Positions 16,904-25,831 of a stretch of DNA of 59,488 bases are shown piece by piece. The notes beneath the pieces are model-generated. The model was not told the DNA's origin and did no database searches. It saw nothing but the letters and a program-made list of their open reading frames with translations. Positions within the stretch are counted from its first letter, which is position 1. Each line of letters opens with the position of its first letter. Origin of the DNA: DASUTB01 sp036374835 (GTDB taxonomy: Bacteria; Actinomycetota; Actinomycetes; Jiangellales; Jiangellaceae); the NCBI GenBank assembly GCA_036374835.1, contig DASUTB010000060.1:1-59488 (forward strand), read 5' to 3'. A program made the position numbers and the translations under genes.

Positions 16904-17782
16904 GTGAGCGCACCCGACGTACCCGGCTTCCGGCACGTCTACAGCGGCAAGGTCCGCGACCTTTACGAGCCGGCGGACGGCGACCCCGCCCGGATCCTCA
17001 TCGTCGCCAGCGACCGGATCTCGGCGTTCGACCACGTGCTCGCGACCGAGATCCCGGACAAGGGCCGCATCCTGACCGCCTTGTCGCTTTGGTGGTTCGA
17101 GCAACTCGCCGATATCGTGCCGCACCATGTCATCTCGGCCGACGTGCCGGACGTCGTGGCCGGCCGGGCCGTATTGTGCGAGCGGCTCGAGATGGTGCCG
17201 TTCGAATGCGTCGCACGCGGCTACCTGACCGGATCCGGCCTGCTCGACTACCGCGACAGCGGCCGCGTGTGCGGCGTCGACCTGCCGCCGGGACTGGTGG
17301 ACGGCTCCCGGCTCCCAGAGCCGATCTTTACTCCGGCGACGAAGGCCGAACAGGGCGAGCACGACGAGAACGTGCCGTTCGGATTCATGGCGAGCAAGAT
17401 CGGAGACGACCTGGCCGCAGAGCTGAAGCGTCTCACCATGACGGTGTACCAGCGGGGAGAGTCGCTCGCCCGCGAGCGCGGCATCATCCTGGCCGACACC
17501 AAACTCGAGTTCGGAGCTCGTGCGGACGGCACGATAGTGCTGGCCGATGAGGTCCTGACACCGGACTCCTCACGCTTCTGGCCCGCGGACGCATGGCAAC
17601 CAGGCAGCGCCCAGCCGTCGTTCGACAAGCAGTTCGTCCGCGACTGGCTGACCTCGCCCGAAGCCGGCTGGGACCGCGCGTCCGGAGCCGAACCACCGTC
17701 CCTCCCGCCGGACGTGGTGACGCGCACCCGTGCCCGGTACGTCGAGGCGTACGAACGCATCACCGGTCGCACGTTCCACTAG
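16904..17782 (+). CDS. purC: Phosphoribosylaminoimidazole-succinocarboxamide synthase (SAICAR synthetase)
   Basis: Joins aspartate to CAIR with ATP in de novo purine synthesis; cytosolic, 292 aa. Family marks: YSGKVRDLYE at the N-terminus (glycine-rich ATP loop), VASDRISAFD, RLEMVPFECVARGYLTGSG and, near the end, LADTKLEFG and LADEVLTPDSSRFWP. GTG 16904 (VSAPDVPGF) is chosen since TATCGT (16891-16896) precedes it by seven bases. Length fits the family. It heads the purC-purS-purQ-purL run, but a repeat and 166 bp separate it from purS, which may have its own promoter. Confidence 0.97.
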   Translation: MSAPDVPGFRHVYSGKVRDLYEPADGDPARILIVASDRISAFDHVLATEIPDKGRILTALSLWWFEQLADIVPHHVISADVPDVVAGRAVLCERLEMVPFECVARGYLTGSGLLDYRDSGRVCGVDLPPGLVDGSRLPEPIFTPATKAEQGEHDENVPFGFMASKIGDDLAAELKRLTMTVYQRGESLARERGIILADTKLEFGARADGTIVLADEVLTPDSSRFWPADAWQPGSAQPSFDKQFVRDWLTSPEAGWDRASGAEPPSLPPDVVTRTRARYVEAYERITGRTFH

Positions 17783-17830
17783 CGAGCGCGCCTTTGCGCG
17801 GACCGTCCGTACGATGCCGGGCATACGAGC

Positions 17831-17872
17831 CACGTATGGCTGGGGAGTCACGGCTTAACGTGGTCATTCTGG
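17831..17872. repeat. Dispersed palindromic intergenic repeat, short form
   Basis: Contains TGGCTGGGGAGTCACGGC followed by TTAACGTGGTCATTCTGG, the inverted orientation of the family end AGAATGAYCACGTTAA. It lies between purC and purS, near but not over the purS ribosome-binding site. The stem is weaker here than in the copy at 35187. Confidence 0.7.
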
Positions 17873-17948
17873 CTCTGACGGTATGCTGGCGTCGGCGCTC
17901 CCCGCCCGACCGGCGCCGTCCCAACCCAGCATCGCTAGGAGCGTGGCC

Positions 17949-18194
17949 GTGGCCCGCGTAGTCGTCGACGTCATGCCGAAACCCGAGATCCTCGACCCGC
18001 AAGGCAAGGCCGTGCACAGTGCGCTGAACCGCCTCGGCTTCACCGGCGTGGCGTCGGTGCGCCAGGGCAAACGGTTCGAGATCGAACTCGGGGACGACAC
18101 CAGCGAAGACGCGGTCGCGGAGATCGAGCGTGCGGCCAGCACGCTGCTGTCCAACCCGGTGATCGAGGACTACGCCATCCACCTGGAAGGCTGA
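17949..18194 (+). CDS. purS: Phosphoribosylformylglycinamidine synthase subunit PurS
   Basis: An 81-aa small subunit bridging PurL and PurQ in the three-part FGAM synthetase. The sequence VARVVVDVMPKPEILDPQGKAVH through HLEG matches the whole PurS fold. GTG 17949 follows AGGAG (17937-17941) at seven bases; the frame runs further upstream to 17883 but homologues do not. purQ begins one base after the stop. PurS as a separate gene means the small PurL form is used, as in Gram-positive bacteria. Confidence 0.95.
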   Translation: MARVVVDVMPKPEILDPQGKAVHSALNRLGFTGVASVRQGKRFEIELGDDTSEDAVAEIERAASTLLSNPVIEDYAIHLEG

Positions 18195-18195
18195 C

Positions 18196-18924
18196 GTGCG
18201 CATCGGAGTGATCACGTTCCCTGGTTCGCTCGATGAGCGCGACGCCGCCCGGGCGGTCCGGCTGGCCGGCAACGAATCGGTGACGCTGTGGCACGGGGAC
18301 GCCGACCTGCACGGCGTCGACGCGGTCGTGCTGCCCGGCGGCTTCTCCTATGGCGACTATCTGCGTTGTGGCGCGATCGCGCGGTTCGCACCGGTCATGG
18401 AGCCGCTGGTGGACGCGGCGCGCGGCGGGCTGCCCGTGCTAGGCATCTGCAACGGCTTCCAGATCTTGTGCGAGTCGCACCTGCTGCCGGGCGCGTTGAT
18501 CCGCAACGACCATCGCAAGTTCATCTGCCGCGACCAGCGGCTGCGGATCGAGCGAACGACCACGGCCTGGACCACCGGCTACGACGACGGGCAAGAGGTC
18601 GTCATCCCGCTGAAGAACGGCGAGGGCGGCTACGTCGCGGACGAGCGCACCCTCGATGAGCTCGAAGGTGAGGGACGGGTCGTGGCCCGGTATCTCGGCG
18701 ACAACCCGAACGGCTCGTATCGCGACATCGCCGGCATCTCCAACGCACGCGGCAATGTCGTGGGGCTGATGCCGCATCCGGAGCACGCGGTCGAGACGCT
18801 CACCGGACCGTCGTCCGACGGTCTCGCCTTCTTCACCTCTCCCGTGATCACCGGCAGTTCTCACACGGAGAGCGTGAAAAGTGCCGGTGATCATCGGCAG
18901 GCAAGCGTTGGAGCAGCGTCGTGA
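18196..18924 (+). CDS. purQ: Phosphoribosylformylglycinamidine synthase subunit PurQ (glutaminase)
   Basis: Supplies ammonia from glutamine to PurL; 242 aa. Class I glutamine amidotransferase with nucleophile Cys85 (LGICNGFQIL) and the His/Glu pair in MPHPEHAVE. PGGFSYGDYLRCGA forms the oxyanion loop. It starts with GTG one base after purS and overlaps purL by four bases (GTGA). About 25 residues after FFTSPV (SSHTESVKSAGDHRQASVGAAS) extend beyond the usual end of the domain; they look like readthrough tail and lie just before the purL start. Confidence 0.96.
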   Translation: MRIGVITFPGSLDERDAARAVRLAGNESVTLWHGDADLHGVDAVVLPGGFSYGDYLRCGAIARFAPVMEPLVDAARGGLPVLGICNGFQILCESHLLPGALIRNDHRKFICRDQRLRIERTTTAWTTGYDDGQEVVIPLKNGEGGYVADERTLDELEGEGRVVARYLGDNPNGSYRDIAGISNARGNVVGLMPHPEHAVETLTGPSSDGLAFFTSPVITGSSHTESVKSAGDHRQASVGAAS

Positions 18925-21179
18925 CGATCGACTCCGTCAAGCACGCCGAGACGACCCCCACCCACGACCAGCCGTGGGCCGAACTCGGGCTCAAGGCCGA
19001 CGAGTACCAGCGCATCCGCGACATTCTCGGACGGCGCCCGACGTCGGCCGAGCTGGCGATGTACTCGGTGATGTGGTCCGAGCACGCCTCGTACAAGAGC
19101 TCCAAGGTGCACCTGCGCCGGTTCGGTGAGCTGCAGCAGGAGACCGCGGCGGGCAAGCTGCTCGCCGGCATCGGCGAGAACGCCGGCGTGATCGACATCG
19201 GTCAGGGCTACGCCGTGACGTTCAAGGTCGAGTCGCACAACCACCCGTCTTACGTTGAGCCGTACCAGGGCGCGGCCACCGGTGTCGGCGGGATCGTGCG
19301 CGACATCCTCGCCATGGGCGCCCGTCCGGTCGCGGTCATGGATCCGCTGCGCTTCGGACCCCTTGACGCCGACGACACCGCCCGCGTCCTGCCGGGAGTC
19401 GTCGCTGGTATCGGCGGCTACGGCAACTGCCTCGGCCTACCCAACATCGGCGGCGAGGTCGTCTTCGACCCGACCTACATCGGCAATCCGCTGGTCAACG
19501 CGCTGTGCGTCGGTGTGATGCGACACGAGGACCTGCACACCGCGCACGCCAGCGGCACCGGCAACCTCGTCCTGCTCTACGGCGCGAAGACCGGCGGGGA
19601 CGGCATCGGCGGCGTCAGCGTGCTCGCATCCGAGACTTTTGACGCCGAAGGACCAGCGAAACGCCCGAGCGTCCAGGTCGGCGACCCGTTCATGGAGAAG
19701 CTGCTCATCGAGTGCACCTTGGAGCTGTTCGCTCAGGATGTGGTCACCGGCATCCAGGACCTCGGCGGCGCCGGACTGTCGTGTGCGACGTCCGAGCTCG
19801 CCTCGGCCGGCGACGGCGGCATGCACGTCGTGCTCGACGACGTGCCGCTGCGTGACTCGACGCTCGCGCCGGAAGAAATCCTGATGAGCGAGTCGCAGGA
19901 ACGCATGATGGCGATCGTCACGCCGGACAACATCGACCGCGCACTCGAGATCTGCGCCAAGTGGGACGTCGATGCCACCGTGATCGGCGAGGTCAACGAC
20001 TCCGGACGACTCACCATCGAATGGCGCGGCGAGCAGGTGGTGGACGTGCCGCCGCGTACGGTCGCACACGAAGGCCCGGTCTACGAGCGGCCCTACGCGC
20101 GGCCGGACTGGCAGGACACCCTGGTGGCGAACACCGCGGACGCGCTGCCCCGCCCGGCGACCGCCGACGAGCTGCGGCAGACCCTGCTGACCCTGGCCGC
20201 GTCGCCGAACCTCGCGTCCAAAGCGTGGGTCACCGACCAGTATGACCGTTACGTGCTCGGCAACACCGTGCTGGCTCAGCCGGAGGACTCGGGCGTGATC
20301 CGTGTCGACGAGGAGTCCGGGCTCGGCGTCGCGGTCGCCACCGACGCCAACGGCCGGTACTGCAAGCTCGACCCGTACGCCGGCGCGCAGCTCGCGCTCG
20401 CCGAGGCCCACCGCAATGTCGCGACGGTGGGCGCCCGGCCGCTGGCCGTGACCGACTGCCTGAACTTCGGCTCTCCCGAGGACACCGGCGTCATGTGGCA
20501 GTTCGCCGAGGCGGTACGCGGGCTCGCCGACGCCTGCGCCGAGCTCGGCATGCCGGTGACCGGCGGCAACGTCTCGTTCTACAACCAGACCGGTGATACC
20601 GCGATCCTGCCGACGCCGGTCGTGGGAGTTATCGGTGTGCTCGACGATGTGTCGCTGCGCACCCCTTCCGGGTTCCGCACACCGGGCCACGCGATCTACC
20701 TGCTCGGCGAGACGCGCGATGAGTTCGGCGGTTCGGAGTGGGCGCACGTCGTGCACGGTCATTTGGGGGGACGGCCGCCTGCCGTCGATCTGGCAGCCGA
20801 ACGGACGCTGGCCGAGTTACTCGTGGACGCCGCCCGCGAAGGGCTGGTCGACGCGGCGCACGACCTGTCCGACGGCGGGCTGGCCCAGGCGCTGGTCGAA
20901 TCTTGCCTTCGCTACGGCGTCGGTGCCCGGGTGGAGGTTCCGGACGGCGTGGACCCGTTCGTGTTCCTGTTCTCGGAGTCGCAGGCCCGTGCGATCGTCG
21001 CCGTGCCGCCGTCCGAGGAGTCCCGTCTAACTGAGATGTGCTCCGCGCGCGGGTACCCATATCAACGCATCGGCGTGCTCGACGACGGCACGGCGCTGGA
21101 TATCCAAGGACGGTTCACGATCCCGCTGGACGAACTCCGCCACGCCCACGAACGCACCCTCCCCGCCCGCTTCGAATGA
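18921..21179 (+). CDS. purL: Phosphoribosylformylglycinamidine synthase subunit PurL (small type)
   Basis: Synthetase subunit converting FGAR to FGAM with ATP and ammonia; cytosolic, 752 aa, the length of the small Gram-positive PurL. Motifs include SEHASYKSSK, KVESHNHPSYVEPYQGAATG with the catalytic His, RPVAVMDPLRFG, and, in the second half, DCLNFGSPEDTGVMWQF and TGGNVSFYNQT. AIRS-like domains are duplicated. The GTG start overlaps purQ. The stop TGA belongs to the repeat element at 21173. Essential for purine prototrophy and probably made in a fixed ratio with PurS and PurQ. Confidence 0.97.
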   Translation: MTIDSVKHAETTPTHDQPWAELGLKADEYQRIRDILGRRPTSAELAMYSVMWSEHASYKSSKVHLRRFGELQQETAAGKLLAGIGENAGVIDIGQGYAVTFKVESHNHPSYVEPYQGAATGVGGIVRDILAMGARPVAVMDPLRFGPLDADDTARVLPGVVAGIGGYGNCLGLPNIGGEVVFDPTYIGNPLVNALCVGVMRHEDLHTAHASGTGNLVLLYGAKTGGDGIGGVSVLASETFDAEGPAKRPSVQVGDPFMEKLLIECTLELFAQDVVTGIQDLGGAGLSCATSELASAGDGGMHVVLDDVPLRDSTLAPEEILMSESQERMMAIVTPDNIDRALEICAKWDVDATVIGEVNDSGRLTIEWRGEQVVDVPPRTVAHEGPVYERPYARPDWQDTLVANTADALPRPATADELRQTLLTLAASPNLASKAWVTDQYDRYVLGNTVLAQPEDSGVIRVDEESGLGVAVATDANGRYCKLDPYAGAQLALAEAHRNVATVGARPLAVTDCLNFGSPEDTGVMWQFAEAVRGLADACAELGMPVTGGNVSFYNQTGDTAILPTPVVGVIGVLDDVSLRTPSGFRTPGHAIYLLGETRDEFGGSEWAHVVHGHLGGRPPAVDLAAERTLAELLVDAAREGLVDAAHDLSDGGLAQALVESCLRYGVGARVEVPDGVDPFVFLFSESQARAIVAVPPSEESRLTEMCSARGYPYQRIGVLDDGTALDIQGRFTIPLDELRHAHERTLPARFE

Positions 21180-21248
21180 TCACGTAAACGACCACTCATG
21201 CTGCTTAACGACCCGTCGACGGGTAGCCATGCGTAGTTAACGTGGCCG
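21173..21248. repeat. Dispersed intergenic repeat between convergent purL and MFS genes
   Basis: The left end CGAATGATCACGTAAACGACC holds the purL stop; the right end GTTAACGTGG holds the TAA stop of the MFS gene. In the middle is the perfect palindrome ACCCGTCGACGGGT, also found almost unchanged in the copy at 1557-1740. The right arm has lost the final ATTCT. Confidence 0.75.
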
Positions 21249-22661
21249 CTCGGAGCTGTTGAGCGGTTCCGATGAGCCTCCCGCCTCGCGATCTTCTGGG
21301 ATGGTAGCGCCGCCGTCCGCTGATTCGGCTGCGGCCTCCGCGGCTCTGATCTCGGCCGTGTTGATGCGCGGCAGCGCGTAGATCAGCAGGAGCAGGCTGA
21401 CCACGCCGGAGATGAGGAACGGCGTTCGCAGCGCCCACTCACGGCCGATCAGCGGCTCGGCGAACTCGACGGTCAACCCGCCGAGGAGAGGCGCGATCGA
21501 CATCATGCCCCACCCGAAAAACCGGTAGACCGAGTTGACCCGGCCCAGCAGGTGATCCGGAATGATCCGCTGCCGCAGGGACACCGTGATGATGTTCCAC
21601 AACACGACCAGGAAGCCGGTAAGCACCCCAAGTGCCCACACGATCGGGGCCGAGGACATGAAGCCGGTCAAGCTCAGCGCCACGCCAAGCCCGATCATGG
21701 ACACGAACAGCGACGTCCCGGGGGACAGGCGCTTGCTCACCCGGTCGGCCAGGAACGACCCCAGCACCGCACCGACGGCGAAGCCGGTGGTCACGACTCC
21801 GAACTGCCAGCCCTCGAACAGGCCGAGCACCTCCTGCGCGAACAACACGAAGATGACGAAGGCCATCGTCGACAGCAGATTCATCAGACCGAGCAGGATG
21901 GCCAGCGAACGAAGTAGCCGGTGATTCCAGAGCCACCGAAAGCCTTCGCCGATCTCGGCCCGCCACGCGATCTTCCCGGTTGTGGACTGGCCTTTGGGCT
22001 TGAAGGAGCCGGCTAGTGCGAATGCCAGGACGGCCGCGATGGCGAGCAAGCCGGCGTTGGTGACGAACGGCAGCGCGATCGCTACGCCCAGCAGCACGCC
22101 CGCCAGTGGAGGTCCGACGAACTGGTTCAGGACGGTCTCCGCACCCCACATCCGCCCATTGGCCTTCTCCAGCTGGCTCTTGTGCACTATCGACGGCATG
22201 AGCGTTTGCGCGGTGTTGTCCCGGACGACCTCCGCCGAGCCCAGCAGCAGAGCGGCCACGTAGAGCAAGCCGAGCAGCACGATCGCATTCGCCGGTGCCG
22301 CGGCCTCGCCGGACGCGAGGCCTTCCGGCGTCGGGAGCCCGTCCTGGTTCAACGCGACGATGACAGCGAATGCGGCGAGGACGGTGAACCGGGCGACGTC
22401 CATCCACGCCACCAGCAAGCGCCGGTCGAACCGGTCGGTGATCACTCCGGCCGGCAGCGTGAACAACAGCCACGGCAGTCGTTCCATCAGCGCGATGAGT
22501 GCGATCAACGTCGCGTCCCGCGTCAGCGACGACGCCAACCAGACGACGGCGACGAGCATGATTCCGTCGGCGAGCTGGGCGCACATCTGCGCGGTGAACA
22601 GCTTGCGGTAGTTCGCGCCGAGCCGACGGGGCGCCTCGGTCGTTCCGGCGGTAGCCGTCAC
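21237..22661 (-). CDS. MFS transporter, 12-helix drug-efflux-like (DHA3/enterobactin-exporter group)
   Basis: A 474-aa inner-membrane protein. It starts with NYRKLFTAQMCAQLADGIMLVAVVWLASSL and contains the loop 2-3 motif GVITDRFDRRLLV and, after helix 6, the long cytosolic segment with KAN...MWGAETVLNQFVGPPLAG that is typical of the DHA3 group. The second half repeats the pattern (GSFLADRVSKRLSPG). The C-terminal tail is Glu/Ala-rich and cytosolic. It overlaps the ArsR-type regulator gene by four bases, so repressor and pump form one operon. Substrate unknown. Confidence 0.9.
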   Translation of the reverse strand: MTATAGTTEAPRRLGANYRKLFTAQMCAQLADGIMLVAVVWLASSLTRDATLIALIALMERLPWLLFTLPAGVITDRFDRRLLVAWMDVARFTVLAAFAVIVALNQDGLPTPEGLASGEAAAPANAIVLLGLLYVAALLLGSAEVVRDNTAQTLMPSIVHKSQLEKANGRMWGAETVLNQFVGPPLAGVLLGVAIALPFVTNAGLLAIAAVLAFALAGSFKPKGQSTTGKIAWRAEIGEGFRWLWNHRLLRSLAILLGLMNLLSTMAFVIFVLFAQEVLGLFEGWQFGVVTTGFAVGAVLGSFLADRVSKRLSPGTSLFVSMIGLGVALSLTGFMSSAPIVWALGVLTGFLVVLWNIITVSLRQRIIPDHLLGRVNSVYRFFGWGMMSIAPLLGGLTVEFAEPLIGREWALRTPFLISGVVSLLLLIYALPRINTAEIRAAEAAAESADGGATIPEDREAGGSSEPLNSSERPR

Positions 22662-23269
22662 TCGTCCTCCTCAGGCGTGGGCAGGGGCGCCAGGTTGGTG
22701 GGATACAAGGCGACAACCATCGCGTACGTGGTGTCGCCGCCGCGGGGTTCGTTGGCGAACTCCATCAGCACGTCTTGGATCCGCACACCCCACGCGTCGG
22801 CCCGGTCATCCGGTATACGCACATACCGCCGGTTCGCCATGACCTCTCGGTCCGGATCTGTCGCCGCCGCCTCCGCGGCTGCGATCTCCTCGGCGGCAGC
22901 GTTCAGGATCCGCGTCGACTCCGACGAAGCCTCGCCGATCTTGTGGAACAGGAACACGCGCGCCGTCCGCCCGTAGTACTTCGCCTCGAGCGCGCGGACG
23001 CGCTTCGTGCGCACCACCTTCACCAGCCCGGCGTCGGCGAGCACGTTCAAATGGTGGCCGACCGTGCCTTTCGGCTTGCCGAGCGCCTCGGCCAGCTCGG
23101 ACGTTGTCGCCGCACGCTCCAGGAGCAGGCTGACGATCTCGGTTCGAGTCTCCTCGAACAGTGCCTTGTACTGCGTCGGCTCGGTGAGCTCGAGGACATC
23201 GTCCAGCTCATAGTCCGGAGCATTCGGATGCTCAGGCAGCGTGTAGGACGGAGGATTATGGTCGGCCAT
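22658..23269 (-). CDS. ArsR-type winged-helix transcriptional regulator
   Basis: A DNA-binding repressor, 203 aa, with the winged helix at about residues 28-95 (LLERAATTSELAEALGKPKGTVGHHLNVLADAGLVKVV). This is the helix_turn_helix ArsR type with a long C-terminal half that probably senses a ligand or dimerises. No metal-binding cysteine pair is present, so metal sensing is unlikely. ATG 23269 (MADHNPP) is chosen because the promoter GACCAT box ends six bases before it. The upstream longer frame to 23386 would cover the promoter. It is first gene of the operon with the MFS pump. Confidence 0.87.
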   Translation of the reverse strand: MADHNPPSYTLPEHPNAPDYELDDVLELTEPTQYKALFEETRTEIVSLLLERAATTSELAEALGKPKGTVGHHLNVLADAGLVKVVRTKRVRALEAKYYGRTARVFLFHKIGEASSESTRILNAAAEEIAAAEAAATDPDREVMANRRYVRIPDDRADAWGVRIQDVLMEFANEPRGGDTTYAMVVALYPTNLAPLPTPEEDE

Positions 23270-23304
23270 TCCCGTATGGTCGGCCAATCCCGACCATTTG
23301 TCAA
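23258..23304 (-). promoter_or_regulatory. arsR-mfs promoter with ATGGTCGG operator half-sites
   Basis: On the minus strand TTGACA (23299-23304), a 17-base spacer and GACCAT (23276-23281) precede the ATG. ATGGTCGG at the -35 side and CCGACCAT over the -10 form a perfect 8-bp inverted repeat with a 6-base spacer, and a third copy GGCCGACCAT covers the start codon. This arrangement fits autorepression by the ArsR-type protein. Confidence 0.78.
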
Positions 23305-23499
23305 GATCTACCCACAGAGGGTCCTTGTTGTGAGGGGACGAAGCCCGGTTTCCCTGCGGGTCGACCAAGTGCGGTGACATCATCAACTCGGAGGATCTGC
23401 CTGGTGCTCGTGGAACCGCCTCGCCATGCGGGTCGGCAGCACTGAGGTGTTCCGGGCCGCGAACCGGACGTTGCCGGCCGCGGTGACCGAGTTGGGACG

Positions 23500-24999
23500 G
23501 TGAAAGACATGTTGTGCGTGGTGACCGGCGCCAGCGGCTACATCGGCGGGCGACTGGTCCCGCAGCTGTTGAACGCCGGGCACCGGGTTCGGTGCGTTGT
23601 ACGCAACCCGAACAAGCTCCGTGACGTGCCGTGGCGCGAGCAGGTCGAGGTGGTCAGTGCCGACCTCCTGAACGCGGACAGCCTCGAGCCCGCGCTCAAG
23701 GGCGGCGACGTGCTCTACTATCTGGTGCACTCACTATCGACCTCCGGCTTCGCCGAGGTTGACCGGCGCGCCGCCACGAACACCGCCGAGGCCGCCAACG
23801 CGGCCGGGATCGGCCGCATCATTTACCTCGGCGGTTTGCATCCTGACGAACCAGGCGAACTCTCCAAGCATCTGGGCTCACGGGCCGAAGTCGGTGAGAT
23901 CCTCATGCGCAGCGGGGTGCCGACGATCGTGCTGCAAGCGGCCGTCATCATCGGCTCCGGATCCGCCAGCTTCGAGATGCTGCGGTACCTGACCGAGCGA
24001 CTGCCGGTGATGGTGACGCCACGCTGGGTCCGCAACAGGGTCCAACCGCTCGCGGTGCGCGACGTCCTGCACTATCTGGTACGCGCCATCGACCTGCCCG
24101 GCGAACTCAACCGCAGCTTCGACATCGGCGGGCCGGAGATCCTCACCTACGCGGAGATGATGCACCGCTACGCCAGGGTGGCGGGGCTGCCGCGCCGGCG
24201 AATGCTGCCGGTCGGAGTCCTCTCGCCGAAGCTGAGTTCGCACTGGATCAACATCGTGACCCCGGTGCCGAGGCGGATCGGGGCGCCGCTGATCGAGTCG
24301 CTGATACACGAAGCGGTGTGCAGCGAGAACGACATCGCCACCTATATCGACGAGCCCGAGGGCGGCTTGACCGGCTACGACGAGGCAGTTCGGCTCGCGC
24401 TGGTCAAGACTCGCAACGCCGCGGTGGAGACGCGCTGGTCGGACGCCTCCCCGGCCGAGGCACCGTCCGATCCGCTGCCCTCGGACCCGCAGTGGGCTGG
24501 GGGAAGCGCCTACACCGATGTCCGGGAACGGGAGACCGCCGTGCCCCCAACAGGGGTGTGGCCGGTCATCGAAGGGATCGGCGGGCCGAAGGGTTGGTAC
24601 TCCTTCCCGCTGGCCTGGGCCGCGCGCGGCTGGGCCGATCGCCTGATCGGCGGGGTGGGGCTACGCCGCGGGCGGCGCGACGCCGACCGGTTGCGGGTCG
24701 GCGAGGCCCTGGACTGGTGGCGGGTCGAAGAGCTGGAGGAAGGCCATCTGCTGCGGTTGCGCGCCGAGATGAAAGTCCCGGGCCTGGCATGGCTGGAACT
24801 GTCGGTGGAGCCGCGCTCCGGCGGAGGATCCGTTTACCGACAACGTGCCATCTTCGTTCCTCGCGGGCTGGCGGGCCACGTGTACTGGTGGGCGGTGGCG
24901 CCGTTTCACGGGCTGGTCTTCGGTGGTATGGCGCGCAATATCGTGCGTGCCGCCGAGCACGGCGAACGGCCGGCGGCCACGGACCACCGCCGGCATTGA
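23500..24999 (+). CDS. SDR-type NAD(P)-binding protein with C-terminal DUF2867
   Basis: About 499 aa. The N-terminal Rossmann domain has VTGASGYIGGRLVPQLL (residues 8-24) and resembles NDUFA9/YbjT-like atypical short-chain dehydrogenases, which often lack catalytic Tyr-x-x-x-Lys. The C-terminal half from about residue 350 (GWYSFPLAWAARGWAD...) matches the DUF2867 domain of actinobacterial relatives. It may bind NADP and act on lipids or respiratory quinones; the reaction is unknown. The start may be GTG 23500 or ATG 23509. It ends 58 bp from the convergent acyltransferase. Confidence 0.85.
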   Translation: MKDMLCVVTGASGYIGGRLVPQLLNAGHRVRCVVRNPNKLRDVPWREQVEVVSADLLNADSLEPALKGGDVLYYLVHSLSTSGFAEVDRRAATNTAEAANAAGIGRIIYLGGLHPDEPGELSKHLGSRAEVGEILMRSGVPTIVLQAAVIIGSGSASFEMLRYLTERLPVMVTPRWVRNRVQPLAVRDVLHYLVRAIDLPGELNRSFDIGGPEILTYAEMMHRYARVAGLPRRRMLPVGVLSPKLSSHWINIVTPVPRRIGAPLIESLIHEAVCSENDIATYIDEPEGGLTGYDEAVRLALVKTRNAAVETRWSDASPAEAPSDPLPSDPQWAGGSAYTDVRERETAVPPTGVWPVIEGIGGPKGWYSFPLAWAARGWADRLIGGVGLRRGRRDADRLRVGEALDWWRVEELEEGHLLRLRAEMKVPGLAWLELSVEPRSGGGSVYRQRAIFVPRGLAGHVYWWAVAPFHGLVFGGMARNIVRAAEHGERPAATDHRRH

Positions 25000-25057
25000 G
25001 GCCGCCGTTCCATGCCGTCATCCGCGCGAGCCGTCAGGCAAGTCGCCCGGGGCTGCG

Positions 25058-25741
25058 CTAATGGACCAGCGGCGTCCGGCCGGTGCGCTCGACGGCCTCG
25101 TGCAGGTGAGCGCGCAAATGCTCGCCGAGGTCTGCGGCGTAGCTGCGCACCACGCGCCGCCGCCGCGGGAACCCGACCGGCTCGGTGTAGATCGGCTGCC
25201 CGAAGACGATGTCTATCCGGCTGCGCAGCGGTGCGGTACGCGCGCCCGACTGCGCCATGTGACGCGCACCTAGCGTCGCCACCGGAATGATCGGCGCGCC
25301 GGTGCACAGCGCGAGGTAGGCCACACCCGGCTTGATTGTCTCGAACACGCCGGCTCCACGCGTTCCCTCGGGATAGACCGCCAGGACGTCGCCGCGTTCC
25401 AGCACGACCAGGCTCGACTTCACCGCAGCGGGGTCGTAGGCGAACCGATCCACCGGGATCTGCCCGAACCACTTCAGCACCGGGCCGAGCGTGCCGGTGA
25501 ACATCTCCTCTTTGGTCAGCGCATAGACCGCGCGCCCGGTCAGCGCGAACAGCAGCGGGCCGTCCAGCATGCTCGTATGGTTACTGGCCAGAATGACCGG
25601 GCCGGAGGACGGCACATAATCGCGTCCGCGCACCTGCACCCGGTAGGCCGTTCGCATCACAGCCGGTCCTATCAAATGCAGCGCCCGGCCGGGCCAGCGG
25701 CGCGGTCCGGCCTCGGTGCTCCAGTACCGATCAAGGCTCAT
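25058..25741 (-). CDS. Lysophospholipid acyltransferase, PlsC-like
   Basis: A 227-aa membrane-associated acyltransferase. The HX4D catalytic motif is NHTSMLD (His55, Asp60), the substrate-binding block is FGQIPVDR, and the third block is YPEGTRGAG. Together they identify a 1-acylglycerol-3-phosphate or related acyltransferase. The N-terminus has a weak hydrophobic helix (HLIGPAVMRTAYRV). Found alone, so the exact acceptor is open. A palindromic repeat begins 13 bp upstream of its ATG, between this gene and the TetR gene. Confidence 0.88.
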   Translation of the reverse strand: MSLDRYWSTEAGPRRWPGRALHLIGPAVMRTAYRVQVRGRDYVPSSGPVILASNHTSMLDGPLLFALTGRAVYALTKEEMFTGTLGPVLKWFGQIPVDRFAYDPAAVKSSLVVLERGDVLAVYPEGTRGAGVFETIKPGVAYLALCTGAPIIPVATLGARHMAQSGARTAPLRSRIDIVFGQPIYTEPVGFPRRRRVVRSYAADLGEHLRAHLHEAVERTGRTPLVH

Positions 25742-25753
25742 GTCCCACCCATC

Positions 25754-25830
25754 ATGACCACGTTAAGCGGGCAGTCCCCGCCCAAAGCATGCCTGCAGAC
25801 CAGGTAAAGCGCCAACAGACCGCCCATCGG
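25754..25830. repeat. Dispersed intergenic repeat, long form
   Basis: CATGACCACGTTAAGCGGG at the left, then AGTCCCCGCCCAAA and, at the right, GCGCC...CCGCCCATCGGCC. It resembles the copies at 7580 and 28341. It begins 13 bp upstream of the plsC-like start and ends at the stop of the tetR gene. Confidence 0.65.
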
Positions 25831-25831
25831 C

